Shown here piece by piece: positions 28,134 to 36,269 of a stretch of 64,000 nucleotides of DNA. Position 1 is the stretch's first letter. Each line of letters starts with the position of its first letter. This DNA is from Variovorax sp. Root411 (GTDB taxonomy: Bacteria > Pseudomonadota > Gammaproteobacteria > Burkholderiales > Burkholderiaceae_C), in the NCBI RefSeq assembly GCF_001425205.1, contig NZ_LMDW01000001.1, positions 435,928-499,927 of the forward strand, given 5' to 3'. The position numbers and the translations under genes are program-made. The notes under the pieces are model-generated. The model made no database searches and was not told the DNA's origin. It was given only the letters and a program-made list of their open reading frames with translations.

Positions 28134-28673
28134 ATGCGCGTCACCTCTCTCGCCAGCCTGCTCTTGATCGCCAGCGGCATTGCCCATGCACAGCAGGTCT
28201 ATCGATGCGGCAATCAATACAGCAGCGAGCCCTGTGGCCGCGGAGGAGGGCGGGTCGTTGACGTGTCGCCCCCGGTGCGCAACCTCGATTCAGCCGGCGC
28301 CTCCCAGGTGTTCCTCTGCGTCGGCAACAGCGGCGGACGGTTCTGGTCGCCGAGCCACTGCCGCGAGCGTAGCGCTCTGGTAGAGCGAATCGAGTCGGTC
28401 CCGGCCGGGCTGCCGTGGGAGCAGCAGGTGCAGATCGCCGACCAGCAGGCCAGACAAGGCTACGCGGTCCAGCAACAGGCCATGCAGCAGCGCGCTTCCA
28501 GCGCGCCGGGCGTGACGGGCGCCAGTGGCGATACCTCAAGCTGCGCGTACTTCAATCAACAGGTGGAGTACTACGACCGCTTGGCGCGACAGCCGCAGAG
28601 TGGCGCGTCACAGGGATGGATCGCCGAGCAGCGCAAGGCAGTTCGAGATCAGCAGTTCAGAGCGAGGTGCTGA
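28134..28673 (+). CDS. Small secreted protein, DUF4124-like
   Basis: A 179-residue protein starting at the ATG at 28134, with a signal peptide (residues 1-19, cleaved near A-H-A-Q). The mature part begins Q-V-Y-R-C-G-N-Q-Y-S-S-E-P-C, similar to DUF4124 envelope proteins, and has three further cysteines and a Gln-rich stretch (about 95-125). Function is unknown. It is monocistronic, convergent with the aroQ-like gene. Confidence 0.6.
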   Translation: MRVTSLASLLLIASGIAHAQQVYRCGNQYSSEPCGRGGGRVVDVSPPVRNLDSAGASQVFLCVGNSGGRFWSPSHCRERSALVERIESVPAGLPWEQQVQIADQQARQGYAVQQQAMQQRASSAPGVTGASGDTSSCAYFNQQVEYYDRLARQPQSGASQGWIAEQRKAVRDQQFRARC

Positions 28674-28735
28674 GCGTTGGTGGATGGGGAATGTCAGCTC
28701 GGAGAGCGAAGCGGCAATGGCTCCTGCGGCGCCGC

Positions 28736-29173
28736 TTACGGGAGAGCCGCTGACACCGCCGCGCGCAGCGCTAGCAAGTAGCTGTCAATACCAAACCCGC
28801 AGATCTGGCCTCTGACGATGTCGGCAAACACCGAGTGGTGGCGAAAGGGCTCGCGTGCATGGATGTTCGACATGTGCAGTTCGACCACTGGCACCGTCAG
28901 GATTGCCAAGGCGTCGCGGATGCCGTAGCTGTAGTGCGTCCATGCGCCGGCGTTGATCAGCACGGCATCCACGCCGTCGGCAAAGCCTCGGTGGATGCGC
29001 TCGCACATCGCGGCCTCGCTATTGGTTTGGAAGCTCTCGATCTCGGCGTCGAGCTCGCTGCCGAGCGCCTGAAGTCGCGCGTCGATCTCGGCCAGTGTGA
29101 CGGTGCCGTACTGCACCGGATCGCGCTTGCCGAACATGTTGTGGTTGATGCCGTGCAGCATGAGGATTTTCAT
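28736..29173 (-). CDS. Type II 3-dehydroquinate dehydratase-like protein (AroQ family)
   Basis: A 145-residue member of the small type II dehydroquinase family, which converts 3-dehydroquinate to 3-dehydroshikimate as a dodecamer. Expected residues are present: Arg17 and Tyr22 (lid), Asn74 and His80 in I-N-A-G-A-W-T-H, and Glu98-Leu-His100 then Arg111 in F-R-H-H-S. The N-terminal motif, normally N-G-P-N-L-N-x-L-G, is H-G-I-N-H-N-M-F-G here, so the substrate end may differ. It is the last gene of a six-gene operon beside an aroE-like gene. Confidence 0.82.
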   Translation of the reverse strand: MKILMLHGINHNMFGKRDPVQYGTVTLAEIDARLQALGSELDAEIESFQTNSEAAMCERIHRGFADGVDAVLINAGAWTHYSYGIRDALAILTVPVVELHMSNIHAREPFRHHSVFADIVRGQICGFGIDSYLLALRAAVSAALP

Positions 29174-29188
29174 GGTGTCACCTCTTCA

Positions 29189-30010
29189 TCAGACCAGTGG
29201 GATCGTCATCCGATCGATGACCGCGCGCGTGTCGGGACGCACGCCGCGCCACCATGCGAAGGCCTCCGCCGCCTGCTCGACCAGCATGCCGACGCCATCG
29301 GCCAGTTGCGGCACGCCTGTATTCCGGGCCAGGCGCAGGAAAGGCGTGAGTCCCTTACCGTAGACAAGCTCGTAGGCCAGCTTCGCACCTTTCAGCACTT
29401 CGGCGGGCACTGGCGGCAGCTCGGCCTTCAGGCTGGCAGAGGTCGCATTGACAACGATGTCGAAACGCTGGCCGGCAAGGTCATCGTAGCCCGACGCGAT
29501 CACCTGGCCATAGGATGCGAAACCCTCCGCCAGCACCCGGGCGGTCGCCGGCGTGCGATTCGCCACGACAAGCTCGGATGGCTGTTGCGCAAGGAACGGC
29601 AGCAGCGCACCGCGCGCGGCGCCGCCCGCGCCGAGCAACAGCACGCGCGCGCCCTTCATCGCGACGCCAAGGTTTCGCGTGATGTCGGCGACCAGGCCGA
29701 CGCCGTCGAAGTTGTCCGCATAAATGCGGCCGCCCTCGAACTTCAGTGCGTTGGTGGCACCGGCAAGCTCGGCCCGCTCGAGCCTGTCGGTTGCAAGCTC
29801 GAAAGCCTGCAGCTTGAACGGCGCAGTGACGTTCATGCCACGGCCGCCGGCCTCGCGAAACGCATGCACGGCCCCGGCAAATCCGTCGAGGGGGCCCTCG
29901 ATTGCGCTGTAGCCGATGTCCTGGCCCGTGGCCTGCGCGAAGCTGCGGTGGATCACGGGCGACTTGGTGTGCCCGATGGGATTGCCGATGACGGCGTAGC
30001 GGTCGGTCAT
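29189..30010 (-). CDS. Shikimate 5-dehydrogenase-like protein (AroE family)
   Basis: A 273-residue protein with N-P-I-G-H-T-K-S-P at the substrate site, the catalytic Lys66 in N-V-T-A-P-F-K, Asp102 in D-N-F-D-G-V-G (usual N-T-D-G-x-G; Thr is Phe here), and G-A-G-G-A-A-R-G with N-R-T for the nicotinamide cofactor. It reduces 3-dehydroshikimate or, in quinate/shikimate dehydrogenase paralogues, oxidises shikimate. Its place in a CoA-transferase operon rather than with other aro genes suggests a catabolic paralogue. It begins 13 bases after the CoA-transferase stop. Confidence 0.85.
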   Translation of the reverse strand: MTDRYAVIGNPIGHTKSPVIHRSFAQATGQDIGYSAIEGPLDGFAGAVHAFREAGGRGMNVTAPFKLQAFELATDRLERAELAGATNALKFEGGRIYADNFDGVGLVADITRNLGVAMKGARVLLLGAGGAARGALLPFLAQQPSELVVANRTPATARVLAEGFASYGQVIASGYDDLAGQRFDIVVNATSASLKAELPPVPAEVLKGAKLAYELVYGKGLTPFLRLARNTGVPQLADGVGMLVEQAAEAFAWWRGVRPDTRAVIDRMTIPLV

Positions 30011-30023
30011 GATGTTCGTCTCC

Positions 30024-31307
30024 TCACTTGCCGTAGAGCACGCCATCGGCCTGCATGGCAGCGATCTGCGCATTGCTGAAGCCCAGGCTGGCGGCCACCT
30101 CGGCGTTGTGTTCGCCCAGGTCGGGCGCTACCTGTGTCTGCGTGGTGTCGCAGCCGGAGAACCGGAACGGCAGGTTGGGCAGGCGGATCGTTCCCAGCGC
30201 CGGATGCTGCTGCTCCACGACCATGCCGCGCGCCTGGATCTGCGGGTCGGCCAGCACCTCGTCGATGCGCTGCACCTTGGCGCAGGGCACGTCGATCGCG
30301 TCGAGCAAGCTCAGCACCTCCGCGACCGGGCGGGCTTCCACCCAGGCCCGGACCACCGGCAGGATCTCCAGCCGGTTCGCGTTGCGGCCGACCGAGGTGT
30401 GATAGCGCGTGTCGTCGCCGAAGCCGGCCGGGCCGCCGGTCTGCGCCACCAGTGCGGCGAAGCGTTTCCAGGCATCGTCGACCTGCGCCGCAATCACCAG
30501 GTCGCCGTCCTGCGCGCGGAACACGCCATAAAGCGTGGAATTGGGCATGTCGTGGCCGGTCTGCACGGGCACTTCCTTGCCGCCCGACAGGGTGTAGCAC
30601 TGCACCGCGTACTCATGCATCGAGACGAGCGTGTCGTACAGCGCCATGTCGATGTGCTGCCCCTGGCCCGACTTCACGCGACCGAGGAGAGCCGCGTTGA
30701 TCGCGGCCACCGCGTGGATGCCGGTGTACATGTCGCCCAGGGAGATGCGCAGCAGCGGCGGCGCCTCGCCGGGATTGCCGACCATCTGCATGATGCCGCT
30801 CTTGGCCTCGGCGATCAGGCCGAAGCCGGCGCGGTGCGAGTCGGGACCGGTGTGGCCGTAGGCCGAGATCGAGCAATAGACGAGTCCGGGATTGCGCGTT
30901 GCCAACTCCTCGTAACCTAGGCCCAGTTTCTTCAAGGCGCCGGGGCGGTAGTTCTCGACGAACACGTCGGCGCTGTCCACCAGCCGCTGCATCAGTTCGT
31001 TGCCGCGCGGGTCCTTGGTGTTGACGCACAACCCCTTCTTGCCCATGTTCTGCTGCAGGAAGTAGCCGCTGTGCTCACCGACGAACCAGGCGTGCTGGCG
31101 ACCGGCGTCGCCGGTACCCGGCCGCTCGACCTTGATGACCTCCGCACCGAGCGCCGCCAGGCAGCGGCCCACATAGGGGCCGGCCAGGAAGTGGCTGTAG
31201 TCGACGACGCGGATGCCAGCCAGCGGCAGCGCCTGCCGGGCGCTCACTGGATAACCTTCGCGCAGCAGCGCTTCGGTATTCGCCTTCGGAGCGGCCGGGC
31301 GGCTCAT
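30024..31307 (-). CDS. CaiB/BaiF-type (class III) CoA-transferase
   Basis: A 427-residue formyl-CoA-transferase-like enzyme, which moves CoA between carboxylic acids. R-V-V-D-Y-S-H-F-L-A-G-P-Y near residue 35 and G-A-E-V-I-K-V-E-R-P-G-T-G-D-A are family landmarks; the Asp in S-L-G-D-M-Y-T-G-I-H-A is the nucleophile position. The start ATG overlaps the end of the MaoC gene by four bases, typical of translational coupling. The acid activated is unknown. Confidence 0.9.
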   Translation of the reverse strand: MSRPAAPKANTEALLREGYPVSARQALPLAGIRVVDYSHFLAGPYVGRCLAALGAEVIKVERPGTGDAGRQHAWFVGEHSGYFLQQNMGKKGLCVNTKDPRGNELMQRLVDSADVFVENYRPGALKKLGLGYEELATRNPGLVYCSISAYGHTGPDSHRAGFGLIAEAKSGIMQMVGNPGEAPPLLRISLGDMYTGIHAVAAINAALLGRVKSGQGQHIDMALYDTLVSMHEYAVQCYTLSGGKEVPVQTGHDMPNSTLYGVFRAQDGDLVIAAQVDDAWKRFAALVAQTGGPAGFGDDTRYHTSVGRNANRLEILPVVRAWVEARPVAEVLSLLDAIDVPCAKVQRIDEVLADPQIQARGMVVEQQHPALGTIRLPNLPFRFSGCDTTQTQVAPDLGEHNAEVAASLGFSNAQIAAMQADGVLYGK

Positions 31308-31759
31308 GCGGCCCTCCTGGGAACCATCACGCGGTGCTCGCCCTTCTGCACCACTTCATCTCGCTGGTTGAGGAGCTCTGACGGCAGCACCAGGATGCCC
31401 CAGCCAGGTCGGCTGTTCGATTCACGCTTGGTGCCGACGTGGAATTTCACGCGCACGGTATCGCCAAGCTTGATGGGGCCGACGAAGCTCCATTCCCAGC
31501 CCAGCGACATGCCGGGCATGAAGCGCATGTCACTCTTCGTCTTGAGTCCGTCGGCGATCGACAGGCCGAACAGGCCATGAGCAACGCGCGTGCCGAAGGG
31601 CGTGGTGCGTGCGTACGCTTCGTCAGTGTGCACGGGCGTGTGGTCGCCGGTGAGGTCGGCATATGCCATCACGCGGGCTTCGGTGACTTCGTAGGGCGGG
31701 CTGACGCATTCTTCGCCGACGATGGCGTCATCCCAATATTTGTCTTCGATGGGGGGCAT
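31304..31759 (-). CDS. MaoC-family hydratase
   Basis: A 151-residue single-hotdog protein starting at the ATG at 31757-31759 (M-P-P-I-E-D-K-Y-W-D-D). Residues Y-A-D-L-T-G-D-H-T-P-V-H-T-D-E form the hydratase-2 motif with its Asp/His pair, and H-G-L-F-G-L-S follows. The fold hydrates enoyl-CoA; close relatives act on mesaconyl- or methylfumaryl-CoA. A GTG upstream at 31792 is not used here because it would overlap the VOC gene. It is coupled to the CoA-transferase. Confidence 0.85.
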   Translation of the reverse strand: MPPIEDKYWDDAIVGEECVSPPYEVTEARVMAYADLTGDHTPVHTDEAYARTTPFGTRVAHGLFGLSIADGLKTKSDMRFMPGMSLGWEWSFVGPIKLGDTVRVKFHVGTKRESNSRPGWGILVLPSELLNQRDEVVQKGEHRVMVPRRAA

Positions 31760-31784
31760 GGTGTCTCTCTGTGAAGTGGGGTGT

Positions 31785-32171
31785 TCAGGCACGGGGATTG
31801 ACGGCCAGGGCCTGCGCGACCGAGCCCGCGCTGGCCTGGATGAATTCGACGGCGAGGCCGTCAGGCAGGCGCAGCCAGTTGCGGCCCTGCGGCATTTCGG
31901 TGACGCCGAAGGCCTGCGCCGCGGCGAGCACCGCTTCGAGGTCCTCGCACATCACGCCGAGATGGCCAAGGCGACCCTCGGGACCTGCGTAGTCGGGCTT
32001 GGCCATGAACTGCATGCCGCCCAGCGTCCAGTACTGGATCGGCTCCTCCGCCGTGCCTTGCAGCTCGCGCATCGTCATGCCGCACACGTCGTGGAAGAAC
32101 TTGATGTGCCAGTGGATGTCCTTCACCCAGATCGCGATGTGCTCGACGTAGGCCTTCGGTGCGGTGCTCAT
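31785..32171 (-). CDS. VOC-family protein (glyoxalase/dioxygenase fold)
   Basis: A 128-residue vicinal-oxygen-chelate protein starting M-S-T-A-P-K-A-Y-V-E-H-I-A-I-W-V-K-D-I. His11 (V-E-H-I-A), His72 (G-H-L-G-V) and Glu112 (V-E-F-I-Q) sit where the metal ligands usually are, so it is probably an active metal enzyme such as an epimerase, glyoxalase or isomerase. It overlaps the reductase gene by four bases. The substrate is unknown. Confidence 0.82.
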   Translation of the reverse strand: MSTAPKAYVEHIAIWVKDIHWHIKFFHDVCGMTMRELQGTAEEPIQYWTLGGMQFMAKPDYAGPEGRLGHLGVMCEDLEAVLAAAQAFGVTEMPQGRNWLRLPDGLAVEFIQASAGSVAQALAVNPRA

Positions 32172-33097
32172 TTCGCCTCCATGCGGCGTTCGATGCCTTT
32201 GATGGCAGCGACCAGCGTCTGGTTGACCGGCGTCGGCACGTTGTACTTCTGGCCATTTCGCACCACCGATCCGTTGATGAAGTCGATCTCGGTGATCGAC
32301 CCCTTCTCCAGGCTTTGCAGCATCGAGGTCTTGAATTCGTACGGCAGACCTTCGGCGGCCATCACCCATGCGTCGCGCGGTTCCTTGATCGACAGGGCGA
32401 CGCCGCTGGCCCTGGCAACCGCCATGGCTTCGGCGACTGCCGCTATGGCCGTGGCTTCGATCTCCGGCACTGCATAGAGGCTTCCGTAGACCTGTCCCGT
32501 GATCCCGCTCAGCGCGCCCGTGGAAACGTTGATGAGAAGCTTGTCCCACATCACGCCCATGATGTTGTCGCTGACCTCGCAGGGCAGCGCGGCGCGCTCG
32601 AACTCGGCGGCGATTGCCTTGGCGCGTTCGCTGATGGAGCCGCCGAGCTCGCCGATCACCGTGCGTTTGCCGCGCGTGCCGGCAACGATCTGGCCAGGGC
32701 CCAGCAGCACGCCTCCCACGTAGGTCTTGCCTGCCAGCACCCGCTCGCGGCCCACCGCCTCGGACAGGATTTCTTCATGGCCCATGCCGTTCTGCAGCGA
32801 CATGACGGCCGTGCCAGGCCCGACGATGCCCTTGGCGCCTTCGATGGCTGAACGCGTGTGGAATGACTTGACCAGCACGACTACCAGGTCGGCGGGCTCC
32901 AGCCCGCTGCTGTCCGGTGCCGCGCGAACCTTGACGACGCGCTCGGTGTCGCCGTCCTTCATGCGCAGGCCATCGCGGTTGATCGCGTCGACGTGCGCCT
33001 TGAAGGGGTCGATCAGCGTGACATCCGACCCCGCCGCCGCGAGTGTCCCGCCAATGGCGCAACCCAGTGCACCGGCGCCAAGAAAGTAGATCTTCAT
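32168..33097 (-). CDS. 2-Dehydropantoate 2-reductase-family dehydrogenase (PanE/ApbA-like)
   Basis: A 309-residue NADP-dependent dehydrogenase. The G-A-G-A-L-G-C-A-I-G-G loop is at residue 7, the catalytic lysine near residue 176 in M-W-D-K-L-L-I-N, and the family's L-V-K-S-F-H-T is also seen. First gene of the operon. Given the neighbours it may act on a 2-oxo or 2-hydroxy acid in catabolism rather than in pantothenate synthesis; that is inference. Confidence 0.83.
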   Translation of the reverse strand: MKIYFLGAGALGCAIGGTLAAAGSDVTLIDPFKAHVDAINRDGLRMKDGDTERVVKVRAAPDSSGLEPADLVVVLVKSFHTRSAIEGAKGIVGPGTAVMSLQNGMGHEEILSEAVGRERVLAGKTYVGGVLLGPGQIVAGTRGKRTVIGELGGSISERAKAIAAEFERAALPCEVSDNIMGVMWDKLLINVSTGALSGITGQVYGSLYAVPEIEATAIAAVAEAMAVARASGVALSIKEPRDAWVMAAEGLPYEFKTSMLQSLEKGSITEIDFINGSVVRNGQKYNVPTPVNQTLVAAIKGIERRMEAK

Positions 33098-33137
33098 GCG
33101 TGTCTCCGTTGGAATGCCTCGACGATAGGTTTCGGCC

Positions 33138-33189
33138 TTCATTTGCGCCATGACATGGATGAAATGATCTACATTCCATTTTGAAATGA
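33138..33189. promoter_or_regulatory. Phased half-sites in the LysR intergenic region
   Basis: Three copies of the same short element are spaced 22 bases apart: TTCATTT (inverted) at 33138-33144, TGAAATGA at 33160-33167 and TGAAATGA at 33182-33189, the last overlapping the LysR start codon at 33186. Two helical turns per repeat and the divergent position suit LysR-type tetramer binding. Copies and spacing are seen; binding is inferred. Confidence 0.5.
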
Positions 33190-34148
33190 ACCTCGACGAC
33201 GACACCGATGGCGGCACCGCGCTTCTCAGCGTCAAGCTGCTGCGCCTCTTCGATCTGCTCTACAGCACGAACAGCGTGACGCGCGCCGCCGAACAACTCG
33301 GCCAGAGCCAGCCAACGGTGAGCAACTGGCTCGGGCGGCTGCGCAGGCAGTTGGGGGACGAGCTTTTCGTGCGCACGGCCGCCGGCATGCAGGCCACGCC
33401 ACGTGCAGAGGAACTGATCGTGCCGGCGCGTGAAGCGCTGGCATCGCTGCGACGCCTTGCCGCGCCCGCGGAGGCCTTCGACCCGTCGAGTGCGACGCGC
33501 CGATTTCGCATCTGCATGACGGACGCCAGCCACATCACGCTGCTGCCGCGTTTGCTGGCCCACGTGCGCGCAGTGGCGCCGGGTGTGAGGCTGGAAGCGG
33601 CGCGTATCGACGAGCAGAGCGCACAAGCGCTGCAATCCGGCCAGGCGGACCTGGCCATTGGCTTGGTGCCCTGGCTGGAGTCAGGCTTCTATCAGCAGGT
33701 GCTGTATCCGCAGGACTGGGTGTGCCTGGTCAATGCCGCCCATCCGCGCATCGGCCGCAAGAGCCTTGGCCTGCGGGACTACAAGACGGAGGCGCACATC
33801 GGCATCGTCGGTGGCACCGGCGTTCAGTTGCTGGATGCGGCTTTGTTGCGGCATCGCGTGGAGCGCCGCGTCCTGCTGGAAATTCCGGGCTTCCTGGGCC
33901 TCGCCGCCATCGTGTCGACCACCGACCTGGTTGCCACCGTGCCGCGCCACATCGGCGAGACACTGGCGCGCGCCAACGAGCTGAAAGTGTTCGATTGCCC
34001 GGTGCCGGTACCGCCTTTCACGGTCAAGCAGCACTGGCACGCGCGCTACCACCAAGACCCGGCCAACCGCTGGCTTCGGGGATTGTGCGAAGACTTGTTT
34101 GCGAAGAAGCCAGCCAAACCGGCGGCGAAACAGAACCGCGTGCCCTGA
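33186..34148 (+). CDS. LysR-family transcriptional regulator
   Basis: A 320-residue regulator. The N-terminal helix-turn-helix spans about residues 18-77 (L-L-R-L-F-D-L-L-Y-S-T-N-S-V-T-R-A-A-E-Q-L-G-Q-S-Q-P with S-N-W-L-G-R-L-R-R), followed by a periplasmic-binding-like effector domain of about 200 residues. It is divergent from the six-gene operon with 88 bases between, the usual arrangement for a regulator of its neighbour. The inducer is unknown. Confidence 0.92.
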   Translation: MNLDDDTDGGTALLSVKLLRLFDLLYSTNSVTRAAEQLGQSQPTVSNWLGRLRRQLGDELFVRTAAGMQATPRAEELIVPAREALASLRRLAAPAEAFDPSSATRRFRICMTDASHITLLPRLLAHVRAVAPGVRLEAARIDEQSAQALQSGQADLAIGLVPWLESGFYQQVLYPQDWVCLVNAAHPRIGRKSLGLRDYKTEAHIGIVGGTGVQLLDAALLRHRVERRVLLEIPGFLGLAAIVSTTDLVATVPRHIGETLARANELKVFDCPVPVPPFTVKQHWHARYHQDPANRWLRGLCEDLFAKKPAKPAAKQNRVP

Positions 34149-34521
34149 CTCATCTCAGTCGGGCTTGTTCTCCTCCCACGGCCAGCCTGGATTGTCACCA
34201 TCGAGGACGCCCGGAACGCTGAAGCACATCCCGAAGGTTTGCCGTCCGTTTGCGATTGCGCAATCTCAACGAGGCAAGCCAGCGGAATCGATGCGCAGGG
34301 TCAATAAGTCGTCTGATCATCGCTGTTCAAACGATGCCCGGAAAGAGGACTGCGCAATGTGGCATTTGGAAACACAACTGCCTGCGTGCTACAGGTGACA
34401 CACCATCACGGCGCTGCGAATGTCCTACTTGCTACAGGACAGGGGTGCTCTGTTTGCGGAATGTGTCGTGGAACGCCTCGGTCTTGTCAGCGAGCGCTAT
34501 CGGGGCGCGTGTCTGAAACCG
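34149..34521. other. 373-base gap with no clear gene
   Basis: Nothing here is convincingly coding. On the minus strand a frame of about 34 codons ends at a TGA at 34155-34157 (M-C-F-S-V-P-G-V-L-D-G ... E-E-N-K-P-D) and may be the tail of a decayed gene. The stretch lies 3' of tRNA-Leu, a frequent spot for integrated elements, but no integrase or repeat of the tRNA end is seen. Confidence 0.4.
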
Positions 34522-34606
34522 TGGTGCCCGGGGCCGGAATCGAACCGGCACGCCTTTCGGCGGGGGATTTTGAGTCCCCTGCGTCTACCAATTTCACCAC
34601 CCGGGC
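34522..34606 (-). tRNA. tRNA-Leu (anticodon CAA)
   Basis: Read on the minus strand, the acceptor stem is GCCCGGG pairing with CCCGGGC. The D-arm contains TGGTAGACGC. The anticodon stem is GGGGA/TCCCC with the loop CTCAAAA, giving anticodon CAA for the UUG codon. A long variable arm (CGCCGAAAGGCG) marks it as class II (Leu/Ser), followed by the T-arm GGTTCGATTCC. The 3' CCA is encoded at 34522-34524. Confidence 0.95.
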
Positions 34607-34648
34607 AGGGTTCTGAACGAAGCCTAAAATTATGGCACAGTGGCTGCC

Positions 34649-35551
34649 ATGAATTATCCGACGATCGAAGACGCCATCGGCAAGACCCCCCTGGTCGCCC
34701 TGCAACGCATCCACGCCGCAGAAAACGCCAAGCGCGGCAACGTGATTCTCGGCAAGCTCGAAGGCAACAATCCCGCAGGTTCGGTCAAGGACCGGCCGGC
34801 CCTCTCGATGATCAAGCGCGCCGAGGAGCGCGGCGAGATCAAGCCCGGCGACACCCTGATCGAAGCCACCTCCGGCAACACCGGTATCGCGCTGGCCATG
34901 GCCGCGGCCATCAAGGGCTACCGCATGGTGTTGATCATGCCGGAGGACCTCTCGATCGAACGCGCACAGACCATGAAGGCCTTCGGCGCCGAGCTTGTGC
35001 TCACGCCCAAGAGCGGCGGCATGGAATACGCCCGCGATCTCGCCGAGCAGATGGTGGCGCAGGGCAAGGGCCGGGTGCTCGACCAGTTCGCCAACCCCGA
35101 CAACCCGCGCATCCACTACGAGACCACTGGGCCCGAGATCTGGGCCGACACCAAGGGCAAGATCACGCACTTCGTGAGTGCCATGGGCACCACCGGCACC
35201 ATTACCGGCGTGTCGCGCTTCCTCAAGGAGAAGAACCCGGCAGTGCGCATCATCGGCGCGCAGCCGGCCGAAGGCTCGCGCATTCCGGGCATCCGCAAGT
35301 GGCCCGCCGAGTACATGCCGAAGATCTACGACCCGAGTTGCGTCGATGAAGAAATCAGCGTGAGCCAGGACGATGCCGAAGAAATGTGCCGACGCCTCGC
35401 GCGCGAAGAAGGCATCTTCGGCGGCATCTCGGCGGCTGGTGCGCTGTGGGCCGCGCTCGAAGTGGCGAAGACGGTAGAGAACGCCACCATCGTGTTCGTG
35501 GTCTGCGATCGCGGCGACCGCTATCTCTCCACCGGCGTCTTCCCCGCCTGA
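34649..35551 (+). CDS. cysM: Cysteine synthase B (CysM)
   Basis: A 300-residue PLP enzyme that makes cysteine (or S-sulfocysteine) from O-acetylserine. K-L-E-G-N-N-P-A-G-S-V-K-D-R near residue 40 holds the PLP lysine, T-S-G-N-T-G follows near 75, and G-T-T-G-T-I-T-G binds the phosphate. N-N-P-A-G-S and Y-A-R-D-L-A fit CysM rather than CysK. The ATG at 34649 is preferred over a GTG nine bases upstream. It stands alone beside tRNA-Leu and is followed by a palindromic repeat. Confidence 0.92.
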   Translation: MNYPTIEDAIGKTPLVALQRIHAAENAKRGNVILGKLEGNNPAGSVKDRPALSMIKRAEERGEIKPGDTLIEATSGNTGIALAMAAAIKGYRMVLIMPEDLSIERAQTMKAFGAELVLTPKSGGMEYARDLAEQMVAQGKGRVLDQFANPDNPRIHYETTGPEIWADTKGKITHFVSAMGTTGTITGVSRFLKEKNPAVRIIGAQPAEGSRIPGIRKWPAEYMPKIYDPSCVDEEISVSQDDAEEMCRRLAREEGIFGGISAAGALWAALEVAKTVENATIVFVVCDRGDRYLSTGVFPA

Positions 35552-35571
35552 CAAGGCTCGCCCCAGGCTAT

Positions 35572-35653
35572 GCGCACTTCGTGTCGCTTCGCCAACCCCC
35601 TCCAGGGGCAACATCGGCAGCCCGGCAAAGCCGGTTCTGCGATGTTTCTGGAA
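35572..35653. repeat. Palindromic intergenic repeat, copy after cysM
   Basis: It begins GCGCACTTCGTGTCGCTTCG, the same 20 bases that start the copy at 41331, and contains AACATCGGCAGCCCGGCAAAG and GATGTTTCTGGAA, which fold as an imperfect hairpin. Direct copy at 41331-41414; inverted partial copy at 27935-27990. Confidence 0.75.
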
Positions 35654-35693
35654 GAAGCCACGATCCAACTACAAGAACGCTGAGAAAAACCCC

Positions 35694-36269
35694 ATGTCCC
35701 ATCCCAAGTTCTGCCAGGTCTGTGCCACGCCTCTCGAATGGATTGCGTTGATGGAAGACGGCGGCCCCAAGGAGCGCCTGCGCTGCCCCAACTGCGGCCA
35801 CACGCACTGGAACAACCCCACCCCCGTGCTCGCGGCCATCGTCGAGTACCGCGGCCAGGTGCTGCTGGCGCGCAATGCGGCATGGCCCGGCAAGATGTTC
35901 GCGCTGATCACCGGCTTCATGGAAGCCGGCGAGACGCCCGAGGAGGGCATTGCGCGCGAGGTGAAGGAAGAAACCAACCTCGACATCAGCGCCGCGAAGA
36001 TCGTCGGCGCCTACGACTTCCAGCGCATGAACCAGATCATCATCGCGTATCACGTGGTGGCCGATGGCGAGGTGAAGCTGTCGCCCGAGCTGGTGGACTA
36101 CCGCCTCTACGATCTGCCCGACCTCAAATGCTGGCCCGCTGGCACCGGCTATGCGCTGGCCGACTGGCTGCGCACGCGCGGGCACGAGCCCGTGTTTTTT
36201 ACTGCCGCGGAAAACGAAGAGCGCCGCCGCGGCCTGAACCTGCCGCCGGAGCCGGGCAATGCAAGTTGA
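35694..36269 (+). CDS. Zinc-ribbon Nudix hydrolase
   Basis: A 191-residue protein with an N-terminal zinc ribbon (C-Q-V-C near residue 8, C-P-N-C near 31) and the Nudix box G-F-M-E-A-G-E-T-P-E-E-G-I-A-R-E-V-K-E-E (about 74-93). NudC-type NAD pyrophosphohydrolases share this domain order, but the rest is short, so I call it only a Nudix hydrolase that cleaves a nucleoside diphosphate derivative. Its end overlaps the tusA-like gene by 11 bases. Confidence 0.85.
   Translation: MSHPKFCQVCATPLEWIALMEDGGPKERLRCPNCGHTHWNNPTPVLAAIVEYRGQVLLARNAAWPGKMFALITGFMEAGETPEEGIAREVKEETNLDISAAKIVGAYDFQRMNQIIIAYHVVADGEVKLSPELVDYRLYDLPDLKCWPAGTGYALADWLRTRGHEPVFFTAAENEERRRGLNLPPEPGNAS

Noticed and set aside
34149..34606. 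tRNA-Leu as the attachment site of a genomic island
   Set aside because: No integrase, no duplicated tRNA end and no change in gene style on either side were seen.
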